Assembly: GCA_016744775.1 (NCBI GenBank)
Contig: JADGDS010000005.1
Coordinates: 203,638 to 267,637, forward strand
Length of the DNA stretch: 64,000 nt
Reading direction: 5' to 3'
Source: Candidatus Marithrix sp.
Lineage (GTDB): Bacteria > Pseudomonadota > Gammaproteobacteria > Beggiatoales > Beggiatoaceae
Within the stretch, counting starts at the first letter, position 1. Every line of letters starts with the position of its first letter. This document shows, piece by piece, positions 1-8,428 of this stretch. The notes beneath the pieces were generated by a model, which searched no databases, was not told where the DNA came from, and saw nothing but the letters and a program-made list of their open reading frames with translations. Both the position numbers and the translations under genes were made by a program.

Positions 1-756
1 TAAAAAAGACTGTAAATTACATTCTGTTGGCATCAATTCTAATTTACCAGCTTCAATTTTTGATAAATCTAAAATATCATTAATCAAAGTTAATAAATGT
101 TCACCGCTACGATGTATGATTTGTATGCCTTTTTGTTGTTGCTCTGTGAGGCTTTTATCACGATTTAAAATTTGTGTATAGCCTAAAATACCATTCAGCG
201 GAGTGCGAAGTTCATGACTCATGTTAGCGAGAAATGCACTTTTAGCATGATTAGCAGATTCTGCTAATTCTTTACTTTGACGTAATTGTTCTTCTACTAA
301 TTTACGTTTAGCAATTTCTTGTTTTAATCGTTCATTTTGTTGATTGACATTTTGTAGTTTATGGATTGTTAAATGAGTTTTCAGGCGTGCTAATACTTCT
401 TCAACTTGTACTGGTTTAGTAATATAATCCACTCCTCCCAATTCAAAACCTTTAACTTTATCTTCGGTATCATCTAAGGCTGTCATAAAAATAACAGGAA
501 TATCCATAGTATTTTTATCTGCTTTTAAACGACTACAAGTTTCAAAACCGGAAATTCCGGGCATTATAATATCCAATAAGATTATATCAGGCTTTACTAG
601 TCGCGCCCGTTTTAAGCCCATTTCACCATTACGAGCGACAATAATTTTAAAACCTGATTCTTCTAATGATTCAACAACTACCCCTAAATTAGTAGGATTA
701 TCGTCAATAATTAAAATAACATCTTTTTGACTGGTATTTACAGTCATGGTAGCCAT
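1..756 (-). CDS. Receiver-domain hybrid sensor histidine kinase, N-terminal part (cut by window edge)
   Basis: The gene runs off the left edge; 252 N-terminal residues are visible. A receiver domain comes first, with the acidic pair in IIDDNPTN, phospho-acceptor Asp62 in LLDIIMPG, and the later MTA and ITKP motifs carrying the conserved Thr and Lys. A charged linker, probably coiled coil, follows. Then comes a HisKA dimerisation domain with the phosphorylatable His181 in [13 protein letters not shown]. The ATP-binding domain must lie outside the window. There is no membrane segment before HisKA, so this is a cytoplasmic receiver-first kinase, probably one step in a phosphorelay. ATG 756 was chosen as the start; ATG 747 is in frame and also possible. 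The signal it senses cannot be told. Confidence 0.9.
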   Translation of the reverse strand, partial: MATMTVNTSQKDVILIIDDNPTNLGVVVESLEESGFKIIVARNGEMGLKRARLVKPDIILLDIIMPGISGFETCSRLKADKNTMDIPVIFMTALDDTEDKVKGFELGGVDYITKPVQVEEVLARLKTHLTIHKLQNVNQQNERLKQEIAKRKLVEEQLRQSKELAESANHAKSAFLANMSHELRTPLNGILGYTQILNRDKSLTEQQQKGIQIIHRSGEHLLTLINDILDLSKIEAGKLELMPTECNLQSFL

Positions 757-829
757 TCATTTGTTCCCCGTAAAAAAACTTTAATATAAATTATATAGTT
801 TTTTTAAACAGCAAAAGAGATACCTATTA

Positions 830-1765
830 TTATTCTGCTTCAGTATCTGCTAAAATTTGTTTTAATTCTATTAAGGCAGTTGATTGTGGATTTACTTTTT
901 CGATGTTAGCAATATAATTTTTGACTTTACTCAATCTTTTATTATCTAATTCTATTTTTGCCCAGTCTATATAAAGTTGTTCTATTTTTTGTAAACCGGC
1001 AACTGCAATTTCATTTTCTGCATCAAGTTCTAATACTTTTTGATAACAAGATAATGCAGTTCCTCTTCTACCAGTAGTTAAACTTCTGTTATCTAAATAT
1101 CTTTTACAGCGCGGTAATAGTCTAGCTATTTTTCTATCTCGTTGTTGTGTTTCTACACGTTGTTTTAAATCAGCTAATATAGTTGATTCTGGATCAATTT
1201 TTTCTATACTAGCTATATAGCCTTGAACTTTATCTAGTTTATTTTTTTTAAATGCCTTTTCTGCTAAACCTAGATAAACAGTTTCTATATTTTTTAATCC
1301 TTGAAGAGCATCTTTATTATCGGCTTCAAGCGCAAGTACTTCTTTATAACAAGATAGTGCTGTTTTGCCTATTTTGCTGGATGTTAAACGTTTTGCCTCT
1401 AAATTTTCTTGACATTGAGCTAATAATTCTGCTATTTTAGCTTTAGCTTGTATTTGTTGTTCTGTTAAAGCAGGTGGTTCAATCGGTGTAGGTGGTGTTA
1501 CTACAACTGGTTCAGGTTTTTCTTCTGCTACTACTACAGGTTCATTTATTTTTTCCTTAATTATTGGTGCTTCTGATGGTTTGCTTTCAACTACTGGTAC
1601 AGTAATCGCAGTAGCAGTAGTAGTTTCGTTATGACTTTTAAATCCAAAAAAAGTCGCTAATCCTCCTCCAACTAAAACACATGAAACACCAATTATTGTC
1701 AGTAAATTTGCAATTGATGTTCCATATAAGCTATGTTTGTTTTTATTAAAAAAATTATATGCCAT
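830..1765 (-). CDS. Membrane-anchored TPR-like repeat protein
   Basis: 311 residues. A short cytoplasmic N-terminus is followed by one membrane segment (about residues 18-42), a Pro/Glu/Val-rich linker (about 55-100), and then two long homologous units. Each unit has the pattern TALSCY-KVL-L-A-N followed by a helix pair ending NIEKVNPQST or SIEKIDPEST. The units look like degenerate TPR pairs and seem to have arisen by internal duplication. Family knowledge: such anchored TPR proteins are scaffolds for envelope complexes. No enzyme motif is seen. It stands alone between the sensor kinase and a divergent lipoprotein gene. No specific function can be assigned. Confidence 0.7.
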   Translation of the reverse strand: MAYNFFNKNKHSLYGTSIANLLTIIGVSCVLVGGGLATFFGFKSHNETTTATAITVPVVESKPSEAPIIKEKINEPVVVAEEKPEPVVVTPPTPIEPPALTEQQIQAKAKIAELLAQCQENLEAKRLTSSKIGKTALSCYKEVLALEADNKDALQGLKNIETVYLGLAEKAFKKNKLDKVQGYIASIEKIDPESTILADLKQRVETQQRDRKIARLLPRCKRYLDNRSLTTGRRGTALSCYQKVLELDAENEIAVAGLQKIEQLYIDWAKIELDNKRLSKVKNYIANIEKVNPQSTALIELKQILADTEAE

Positions 1766-1797
1766 AATAATATCCTTCTATATATACAAGATTGTTG

Positions 1798-1826
1798 TTG
1801 AAACATGTATAGTATTACATAATAAT
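1798..1826 (+). promoter_or_regulatory. Possible sigma-70 type promoter for the Cys-rich lipoprotein gene
   Basis: A TTGAAA box and an AATAAT box are separated by 17 bases and end 25 bases before the ATG at 1852. The region is AT-rich, so chance matches are common; only position and spacing support it. Confidence 0.3.
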
Positions 1827-1851
1827 TTATTCAAGAAAAGAGGAATAAAGT

Positions 1852-2211
1852 ATGAAAATAAATTTAAAAATTAAGTTATCTTTGTTGTTGTTACTATTAG
1901 TTGGATGTGGACCAATTTATAGTACTAAGTATAGTTATCAAGCACCTAATAACCCAGATGGAAAAAAGTGTATTTTTCAATGCGAAAATTATAGATTGCA
2001 ATGTGAACAAGCCGAAGATATGAGAGAAGAATCTTGTGAATTTCGCGCTCAACAATTATGTTATGATCGAAAGGGTAATGAAAGACAAAATTGTGATAGA
2101 CCAAGCTGCTATAGTAATTATAGCAGATGTGAACGTATGTATAGAAGTTGTTATCAAGCTTGTGGAGGTGTAATAACACCTCATAAAGAATGTGTATTAG
2201 GATGTAATTAA
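1852..2211 (+). CDS. Cysteine-rich lipoprotein, unknown function
   Basis: 119 residues with a lipoprotein signal: a basic start, a Leu-rich stretch and the lipobox LVGCG, giving lipidation at about Cys19. The mature part has 12 more cysteines, several in spaced pairs (CIFQC, CYSNYSRC, CYQAC). This suggests multiple disulfides outside the cytoplasm or, less likely, metal binding. The even number fits disulfide pairing. I do not recognise the family. The 3' end overlaps the convergent methyltransferase gene by 15 bases. A GGAAT-type ribosome site precedes the ATG. Confidence 0.7.
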   Translation: MKINLKIKLSLLLLLLVGCGPIYSTKYSYQAPNNPDGKKCIFQCENYRLQCEQAEDMREESCEFRAQQLCYDRKGNERQNCDRPSCYSNYSRCERMYRSCYQACGGVITPHKECVLGCN

Positions 2212-2916
2212 TTTAAAAAACATATAAGAATATTTTTTTTGTTGGTAAGCCTTATTTCTAGTTTCTAAACTATACATTAATTTACTGAATTGATCGCCTG
2301 ATAATTCTAAATCTTGTAAAATCGTAGAACGATGTTTATAAATTATTTCTATCAAATAATCCAATGTTGGAGCGGCTTGTTCAGTAAAATCTTTTTTATC
2401 CGCTATTTGAAAACCAATTTGAATCGCAAGTTGTTCTAAACCATCAATAGCTTGTGTTTCTACTTCATCCAGCACTAAAACTTGCCCCATTGGTTTTAAT
2501 AAGCGGTAAGCTTGTTGTAATAATGCTTGAGCTGCTATATATTGCGCTGATTCTTGAAATAAAATTAGATCATATTTTTGATCTGATTGCATCAATTCAA
2601 ACTTGCTTTCTATCACATTTAATTGTTTCTCTCGGCACAGTGCTATTTGTACTGAATCTGGTACTACACCTGTATAATTATAGCCAGCTTTGACTAATTG
2701 TCTGGCAGTAGTACATATCCCAATACCAACTTCAAGAATATCTATAGGTGCCGCTGGCAATTGATTCATGATAAAATCAGTAGAATTTTGTTGTGCTTGA
2801 TAAATACCATTTATCTGTGGATTAAAACCATAATGTAAATAATTAGCCTTTCCCTCTTCCAATTCTAAACTATAGGCATAAACATTGAGTGGAAAAGTAA
2901 GATTTTTATATTGCAT
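2197..2916 (-). CDS. SAM-dependent methyltransferase (class I fold)
   Basis: 239 residues. The Rossmann motif I is visible as DILEVGIGICTT (about residues 59-70), followed by strand 2 (YTGVVPD) and a motif IV-like segment YDLILFQESAQY. A post-motif LLKPMGQVLVLDE is typical of type 11/25 methyltransferases. The N-terminal 50 residues and the C-terminal helical part are less typical and may set substrate choice. The substrate is unknown. It is divergent from lysK and convergent with the lipoprotein gene, so probably monocistronic. Confidence 0.75.
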   Translation of the reverse strand: MQYKNLTFPLNVYAYSLELEEGKANYLHYGFNPQINGIYQAQQNSTDFIMNQLPAAPIDILEVGIGICTTARQLVKAGYNYTGVVPDSVQIALCREKQLNVIESKFELMQSDQKYDLILFQESAQYIAAQALLQQAYRLLKPMGQVLVLDEVETQAIDGLEQLAIQIGFQIADKKDFTEQAAPTLDYLIEIIYKHRSTILQDLELSGDQFSKLMYSLETRNKAYQQKKYSYMFFKLITS

Positions 2917-2956
2917 AATTGTATTCCTAAATTAACTAAATATTATTTATAATAAA

Positions 2957-4513
2957 ATGTCAAAAGTTACATGGCCCCATCAAGAGACAAAACGTTTACA
3001 TGGTATTGCTTCAAATTCTGATAAACCCATAATTTTTGAAACTGGATATGGACCCTCTGGTTTACCTCATATCGGTACTTTTGCCGAAGTCGCACGCACC
3101 ACCTTTGTCATTAAAGCATTAAAAGAAGCATTTCCAGATGTTAAAGTACGCCTAATTGCCTTTTCTGATGACATGGATGGCTTAAGAAGTTTGCCTGAAA
3201 ATATACCTAATCATGATACATTAGCTAAATTTTTAGGGATGCCATTATCTTCGATTCCAGATCCATTTGAACAAGCGTCCAGTTTTGCTGATTATATGAA
3301 TGGACAACTCCAACAATTTTTAGATACTTACGGTTTTGAGTATGAATTTTATTCATCAACCCAGTGTTACAAAAATGGTGTATTTGATCTAGGCTTAAAA
3401 AAGGTCATGGATAATTATACCCAAATTAGAGAATTATTTATAGCTACAATTTCTAAAGATAAAAGAGAAGCTTGGAGTCCATTTTTTCCGATTTGCGAAT
3501 CTTGTGGAAAAATTTATACAACGCGAGTTGTTAATGTTGATCCGGAAAATTATAGTGTAACTTATAAATGTGATCAAGACAATTTTGAATCTTGTGGGCA
3601 TGAGGCTACCACTACGATCACCGGCGGAAAAGTCAAGGTTGGTTGGAAAATTGACTGGGCATTACGTTGGGCTACATTTGGTGTAAATTATGAAATGTAT
3701 GGCAAAGATTTAATGAGTTCTGCTAGTATGGCTGGTAAAATATGTAGGATCTTAGGGGGTAAACCACCAGTAAATTATAAATATGAGTTATTTTTAGATG
3801 AAAAAGGTGCTAAAATTTCCAAGAAGATTGGTAATGGAATTTCAATGGATCAATGGATGAAATATTCCCCTGTTGGTGCCTTGTTAAATTTTTTACTTGC
3901 CAATCCTAATAAAGCTAGACAAATGGGATTGCCAATTTTACCGAAAATTGTTGATGAATATATTGACACACTGCGCAAACCACAAAATGATATAAATCAT
4001 AATTTATGGTTTATTAATAGTATCCAAGATGAATACGAAATATCCAATTTAGATAAGAATGAAATTAGTTACAATTTGTTATCTAATGTAGCACAAAACT
4101 TAGGCATACGTGATGCATCATTATTATACCAATATGCTTTGAAATATGATTCAACAGTGGCAGACAATGAAGATTTTTTCCGCTTACTGTGTGAAAAAGT
4201 AGTTGCTTATGTAGAAGATTATGAAGCACAAACAGTAACAGAAACTTTAGAAATAGATAAGTCATATTTAACTTATCTACCTGAATTAATAGAAATTATT
4301 GATCATACAGATAACTTTGATACTTTAGCGGGCGAAGATATTCAAGCACTTGTCTTTATTATTCCTAAAAAATATGAACTCAATAAATCCCAATGGTTTA
4401 AATTTCTTTATTCAATATTATTAGGTAAAGAAAAAGGACCAAGATTGGGTCCATTTTTAGGTATTTTAGGCAAAGAAAGCGTGTTATCTATGCTACGTAA
4501 AAGTTTGAAATAA
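2957..4513 (+). CDS. lysK: Lysyl-tRNA synthetase, class I
   Basis: 518 residues. It activates lysine and charges tRNA-Lys. Class I signatures are clear: a HIGH-type motif in GPSGLPHIGTF (near residue 35) and the KMSKS equivalent KISKK at residues 286-290. Between them lies a Cys-rich insert (ICESCGKIY then CDQDNFESCGHE) that looks like a zinc site. Most bacteria use the unrelated class II enzyme. The class I form is known from archaea, spirochaetes, alphaproteobacteria and scattered others. Whether lysS is also present cannot be told from this window. Confidence 0.95.
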   Translation: MSKVTWPHQETKRLHGIASNSDKPIIFETGYGPSGLPHIGTFAEVARTTFVIKALKEAFPDVKVRLIAFSDDMDGLRSLPENIPNHDTLAKFLGMPLSSIPDPFEQASSFADYMNGQLQQFLDTYGFEYEFYSSTQCYKNGVFDLGLKKVMDNYTQIRELFIATISKDKREAWSPFFPICESCGKIYTTRVVNVDPENYSVTYKCDQDNFESCGHEATTTITGGKVKVGWKIDWALRWATFGVNYEMYGKDLMSSASMAGKICRILGGKPPVNYKYELFLDEKGAKISKKIGNGISMDQWMKYSPVGALLNFLLANPNKARQMGLPILPKIVDEYIDTLRKPQNDINHNLWFINSIQDEYEISNLDKNEISYNLLSNVAQNLGIRDASLLYQYALKYDSTVADNEDFFRLLCEKVVAYVEDYEAQTVTETLEIDKSYLTYLPELIEIIDHTDNFDTLAGEDIQALVFIIPKKYELNKSQWFKFLYSILLGKEKGPRLGPFLGILGKESVLSMLRKSLK

Positions 4514-4533
4514 TTGACTAAGGTAATAAAATT

Positions 4534-6003
4534 TTGGAAGAGCAACAACACCGTAACGCACTCCCACAAGGCTTTTTGCTCAATGAGTATAAAATTGATT
4601 CTGTGCTTGGCAAGCCCGGTGGTTTTGGTATTACCTATTTAGCGATGGATACCCATTTAGAACAATGGGTTGCGATTAAAGAATATTTGCCAAGTGATTT
4701 TGCCCTACGTGAAAATTCTAGTAATAGTGTTCATGTTCAATCAACCTCTTATCAAGATTCATTTAATTGGGGTTTAAATTGTTTTATTGATGAGGCACGA
4801 GTTTTAGCTAAATTCAAACATAAGACAATTGTAAGGGTATTACGTTACTTTGAGGCGAATAGCACAGCTTATATGGTAATGGAATATGAAGAAGGTCAAA
4901 GCCTTGCTGAGTATTTAAAACAAAAGCGTATCCTAACAGAAAAAGAATTGTTAGATCTTATTGATCCATTATTAGATGGATTAATAGAAATACACGGTGT
5001 TAATCTATTACATCGTGATATAAAACCGGATAACATCTATATTCGTGAAGATAATACTACTGTATTACTTGATTTTGGTTCTGCTCGTTATGCTGTAGGA
5101 CAAAAAAGTCGTACTGTTACTAGTATTGTAACACCGGGTTACGCGCCTTTAGAGCAGTATGATAATGAAGGTATTTCTCAGGGTCCATGGACAGATATTT
5201 ATGGACTTGGAGCTGTGATGTATCAGGCGATTAGTGGTAATACTCCACCAGCGGCAACTCGTCGTGTCATGAAAGATCCAATGATCCCTGCGATTAAAAT
5301 AGGTAATGGTAAATATAAAGAAAATTTACTAGAAGCTATTGATTGGGCATTGCAACTAAACGAAGAAGATAGACCCCAGACAGTAGATCAATGGCGAGAT
5401 AAAATGTTTTCGCCTACAGTTCCTTCAACATTTTATCCATCCAAAGAAAAGTTATCTATTTGGAATACAGTTAGTTGGGCTTTTAACATAGTTTTATGTA
5501 TTACTGTTGGTGCATTATTTTATATAAATCAAAATGTTAATCAAGAAAAACAAGCAGCCATAGAAGAAGTTAGAACTCAGCTAGAAATTCAATCAAATAA
5601 AAATTTAGAAGTTGAGGCTGAACTTCAAAGGAAACAGCAGCTTCTAAATAGGGCTTATAGTGATTATAAATGGGCTAAAGCAATACTAGAAAAAATACAG
5701 AAATTTGATCCTGAAGTAGCTAAAGAACTAACTGGTTTTGAAGAAGGTAAAAAATATTATGAACTCGTAGGAGTTAAGGTTCATGACGTATTAAATGTAC
5801 GTGAATTTCCAGGACATCTTAATAAAAAAGTTACCGAAATACCAGCCACTGAAAAATGTATTGAATTTTCTGGTCATTATCGTCTCTTAAAATCACAAAT
5901 TTGGGTTAAAGTCAAATATAACGACAGAGAAGGTTGGGTAAATTCCACTTATATGGCAGAGAATGCAAAATGTTTTGAGGATAAAACTATTGAAAAAAAT
6001 TAA
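4534..6003 (+). CDS. Membrane Ser/Thr protein kinase with C-terminal SH3b domain
   Basis: 489 residues, TTG start preceded by AAGG. The Hanks-type kinase domain (about residues 15-285) has the glycine-rich loop GKPGGFGITY, Lys49 in VAIKEYLP, the catalytic loop HRDIKPDN at 160-167 and the DFG motif at 180-182. One membrane segment (about 311-331) follows, then an extracytoplasmic coiled coil (about 335-385) and a bacterial SH3 domain (about 415-482, ending EGWVNSTYM). The layout is a cytoplasmic kinase with an outside sensor, and SH3b domains commonly bind peptidoglycan. The 3' end overlaps the next gene, which encodes a secreted M23-family protein, so they are probably co-translated and work on the cell wall. 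Confidence 0.9.
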   Translation: MEEQQHRNALPQGFLLNEYKIDSVLGKPGGFGITYLAMDTHLEQWVAIKEYLPSDFALRENSSNSVHVQSTSYQDSFNWGLNCFIDEARVLAKFKHKTIVRVLRYFEANSTAYMVMEYEEGQSLAEYLKQKRILTEKELLDLIDPLLDGLIEIHGVNLLHRDIKPDNIYIREDNTTVLLDFGSARYAVGQKSRTVTSIVTPGYAPLEQYDNEGISQGPWTDIYGLGAVMYQAISGNTPPAATRRVMKDPMIPAIKIGNGKYKENLLEAIDWALQLNEEDRPQTVDQWRDKMFSPTVPSTFYPSKEKLSIWNTVSWAFNIVLCITVGALFYINQNVNQEKQAAIEEVRTQLEIQSNKNLEVEAELQRKQQLLNRAYSDYKWAKAILEKIQKFDPEVAKELTGFEEGKKYYELVGVKVHDVLNVREFPGHLNKKVTEIPATEKCIEFSGHYRLLKSQIWVKVKYNDREGWVNSTYMAENAKCFEDKTIEKN

Positions 6004-6931
6004 TCAAGTTTTACTAATTTGTCTATTACCTATTAATAGTTTTGCTATTGGATGGATAGAAAACATATCTTTTGAAAATTCCAAAATTAATATCCATCAT
6101 GATAATTGTCAAATTAAAGAGACAATAGAAACAAGTCGTAAACTAATTGTAAAAATGGGCAATTGTTTTAGTAAAGCTGGGATAATGAAAATTAAACATC
6201 CTAATTTACAACAAATTCATTGGGCACAACATGATCATCTCAAAAAAACAGTTTGGATAGTTGCCACTTTTGCTATTCCAAACTTTCAATTTGAAAGGAT
6301 TAGATTATCTTCTACCGTCGATCAAATTTCTATATCCAATATTACCGATAAAACTATGTTTTTACTCAATGGTATTAGATTTAAAATACCATTTCAAAAT
6401 ATAGGCATAGAGCAATTTATTGATAGATCAATTGGATATATGCCAAAATATATAGTAAAAGATGGTTTGCCTCATTTTGGTTCTAAACGCGATGATTGGA
6501 AAGGAAAAAATAGAAAACATAAAGGTTATGATATTTACATTAATAATGTAAATGTTATTGCAGCCGCTGATGGAGTAGTTACTAAAGTAAGAAAAACTAG
6601 TAGGGCAGGCTTATATGTAAAATTACTTCATCCTGCAAAAATATATAGCCTTTATGTACATTTAACCAGTGCCAAGGTTAAACCGGGGCAACGAGTTAAA
6701 GCTGGGCAAATTATTGGTAGAATTGATGGAGCATCTGGCAATGCAATTGAAGCTCAATTACATTTTGAGATTAAACCATATAATAAAAGCATAGATCCGC
6801 TAGCCTTAATTGAAGATTATTATGAAACTAATAAAGTTATTATCGATAAAATTAATCATTATAAACAATTAATTACCAGCAATATTAGAACTAGAAATAT
6901 CGCAGTTAGAAACTATCTGCGATTACAATAA
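5990..6931 (+). CDS. Secreted M23 (LytM-like) protein with altered active site
   Basis: A GAGG box at 5977-5980 lies nine bases before TTG 5990, which gives a textbook signal peptide (MKKINQVLLICLLPINSFA) and 313 residues. A longer form from ATG 5963 is possible. The C-terminal half is a LytM domain with HKGYD (His codon 6518, Asp codon 6530) and YVHL. The usual HxH motif, however, reads QLH: the codon at 6755-6757 is CAA. Family knowledge: the zinc ligands are the first His, the Asp and the last His, all kept here, while the first His of HxH is catalytic. Activity may therefore be reduced or lost, as in regulatory EnvC-like proteins. It is translationally coupled to the upstream kinase. Confidence 0.8.
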   Translation: MKKINQVLLICLLPINSFAIGWIENISFENSKINIHHDNCQIKETIETSRKLIVKMGNCFSKAGIMKIKHPNLQQIHWAQHDHLKKTVWIVATFAIPNFQFERIRLSSTVDQISISNITDKTMFLLNGIRFKIPFQNIGIEQFIDRSIGYMPKYIVKDGLPHFGSKRDDWKGKNRKHKGYDIYINNVNVIAAADGVVTKVRKTSRAGLYVKLLHPAKIYSLYVHLTSAKVKPGQRVKAGQIIGRIDGASGNAIEAQLHFEIKPYNKSIDPLALIEDYYETNKVIIDKINHYKQLITSNIRTRNIAVRNYLRLQ

Positions 6932-6997
6932 TTGGAATAGCAGTTGCATATATTTAGAAACTATAACGATTACTACTTACCTAGTAAGGTTATAGTG

Positions 6998-7033
6998 AGG
7001 TGCTTTGAATGTTGGTCACATTCAGAGACACCT
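6998..7033. terminator. Hairpin between convergent genes, bidirectional terminator
   Basis: A 14-base-pair stem with one bulged A pairs AGGTGCTTTGAATG with the complementary arm ending CACCT around a 7-base loop, followed by a T-rich stretch on the plus strand. It sits between the M23 gene and the convergent CBS gene, where a two-way terminator is expected. Confidence 0.65.
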
Positions 7034-7053
7034 TCTATTATTTGCTATTTTCA

Positions 7054-7500
7054 TCAGCCAGTAAAATTTTTCATAAAAATAGCTCGATGAATATCACCTA
7101 AACTCAACATTCCAACCAATTTCTCTCCTTCAGCAACCGGAATACGTCGAAAATTATTTCGTGCCATAATAGACACTGCTTTTAAAATAGGCAAATCAGG
7201 GCTAATGGTGATAACACCTTTAATCATTAAATCAGCCGCTTTTAATGGTAGCACTTTTTTGTAATCGTTTTCCATTGATTCAAAATCAATAGCTTCCATA
7301 TTTTCCATTATATCTTTGATGCTTGGAAATAAATAACGTAAAACATCGCGTTCAGCAATAAAGCCCACTAATTTTTGATTATCATCAACTACAGGTAAGC
7401 CACTATAACGTTTTAGACACATCAAGGATGTAACTTCTTCTAAACCGGTATCAGGTTTAACAGTTTTTACTGGATCAGTCATTACATCTTTTACTAGCAT
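7054..7500 (-). CDS. Two-CBS-domain protein
   Basis: 148 residues made of two CBS motifs: VKDVMTDPVKTVKPD...SGLPVVDDNQKLVGFIAERDVLR in the first half and LMIKGVITISPDLP...RRIPVAEGEKLVGMLSLGDIHR in the second. Family knowledge: paired CBS motifs form a Bateman module that binds adenine nucleotides and controls a partner. No fused effector domain is present. The neighbour upstream is a membrane protein with heptad repeats; shared transcription is likely because only 41 bases separate them. Confidence 0.9.
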   Translation of the reverse strand: MLVKDVMTDPVKTVKPDTGLEEVTSLMCLKRYSGLPVVDDNQKLVGFIAERDVLRYLFPSIKDIMENMEAIDFESMENDYKKVLPLKAADLMIKGVITISPDLPILKAVSIMARNNFRRIPVAEGEKLVGMLSLGDIHRAIFMKNFTG

Positions 7501-7541
7501 AATATTTCCTTTATATTTTAAAGTTCATTGTTAATTAAAGT

Positions 7542-8180
7542 TTACCAAGGCATAAAATTATTTGCAAATGACATTGGGCGTGAAAACTTGGACATATTAT
7601 GATTCATATTATTTAAATCATGTCGCATTGTTTGCATAGAATTGTCCATATTTACAATTGATGTACCAATTCTTTTGATTGAATTATTCATACTTCCTAT
7701 GGAACTATCCATTTTTGCAATTGATTGATCCATTCTCTTTATCATTTTATCCATATGCGACATTGTATTGACGATACTCTTCATCGATTTATCCATAGAT
7801 GGCATAGAATCTAATTTGACAGAAATATCCTTTATAGTAACTGTCATAATTTGAAATTGTCCAGACATAATTAAAACTTGTTCAGATAGAGTGGCAATGC
7901 TATTAGTCATAGATTCCATATGTTCTCCCATCTTAGAATCCATGCTTTTTGCCATAGATGACATATCAGCGGTTAAGCTATAAATTAGAAAAAATCCATA
8001 AGCGGCTAATATTACAAAAGCAAACATTGCAGGATAAACAATGATCTCCCATCGTCTTGTACTTTCCTGAAAATGTCCAACAAATTGTTCCATTTTACTA
8101 TTGCTTATAGCTGCACCACACTCCATCATTGTGATTGCTGGTTTTTTAGGAGGAGATTCAGATGTTGAATTTGTAGTCAT
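7542..8180 (-). CDS. Single-pass membrane protein with long Met/Ser heptad repeats
   Basis: 212 residues. A hydrophilic N-terminus is followed by one membrane segment (about residues 46-70, YPAMFAFVILAAYGFFLIYSL). The rest is a regular seven-residue repeat of the type MD-SI--M (for example MDQSIAKMDSSIGSMNNSI) running for about 110 residues. This predicts a long coiled coil whose core positions are Met and Ile. Such proteins resemble the coiled-coil part of chemoreceptors but lack the signalling hairpin. The family is not one I can name. It is probably transcribed with the CBS gene downstream. Confidence 0.65.
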   Translation of the reverse strand: MTTNSTSESPPKKPAITMMECGAAISNSKMEQFVGHFQESTRRWEIIVYPAMFAFVILAAYGFFLIYSLTADMSSMAKSMDSKMGEHMESMTNSIATLSEQVLIMSGQFQIMTVTIKDISVKLDSMPSMDKSMKSIVNTMSHMDKMIKRMDQSIAKMDSSIGSMNNSIKRIGTSIVNMDNSMQTMRHDLNNMNHNMSKFSRPMSFANNFMPW

Positions 8181-8232
8181 AAAATTTCTTCCTTATAATA
8201 ATATATCCTTGTAAAAAAAATTACTTCTCTTA

Positions 8233-8262
8233 TTGAGAGTTTTTAAATAAGTATGCTACACT
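8233..8262 (+). promoter_or_regulatory. Candidate promoter upstream of dapA
   Basis: TTGAGA and TACACT are 18 bases apart, and the -10 box has an extended TGC just before it. It points toward the small reading frame at 8299 and dapA. Confidence 0.4.
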
Positions 8263-8298
8263 ATTTCGTGAAATGCTTCAGGAGAAAATTAATAGAAT

Positions 8299-8370
8299 AT
8301 GAATAACGATCAAGGTTTAAAAGAAGCTTTAGATGAGCGGCGTGATTTTATTAGAAATATTTCTTCATAA
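8299..8370 (+). CDS. Possible 23-residue leader peptide or gene remnant before dapA
   Basis: ATG to TAA gives 23 residues, MNNDQGLKEALDERRDFIRN plus three more. AGGAGA precedes the ATG by 13 bases, which is longer than usual. It lies between the candidate promoter and dapA. There is no run of Lys or other regulatory codons that would suggest attenuation, so it could equally be the first bases of a lost gene. Confidence 0.3.
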   Translation: MNNDQGLKEALDERRDFIRNISS

Positions 8371-8428
8371 GTATTTGCTAATATTGTATAGTAAAATATA
8401 AATTATTTCAACTAATATGGAGCTAAAA

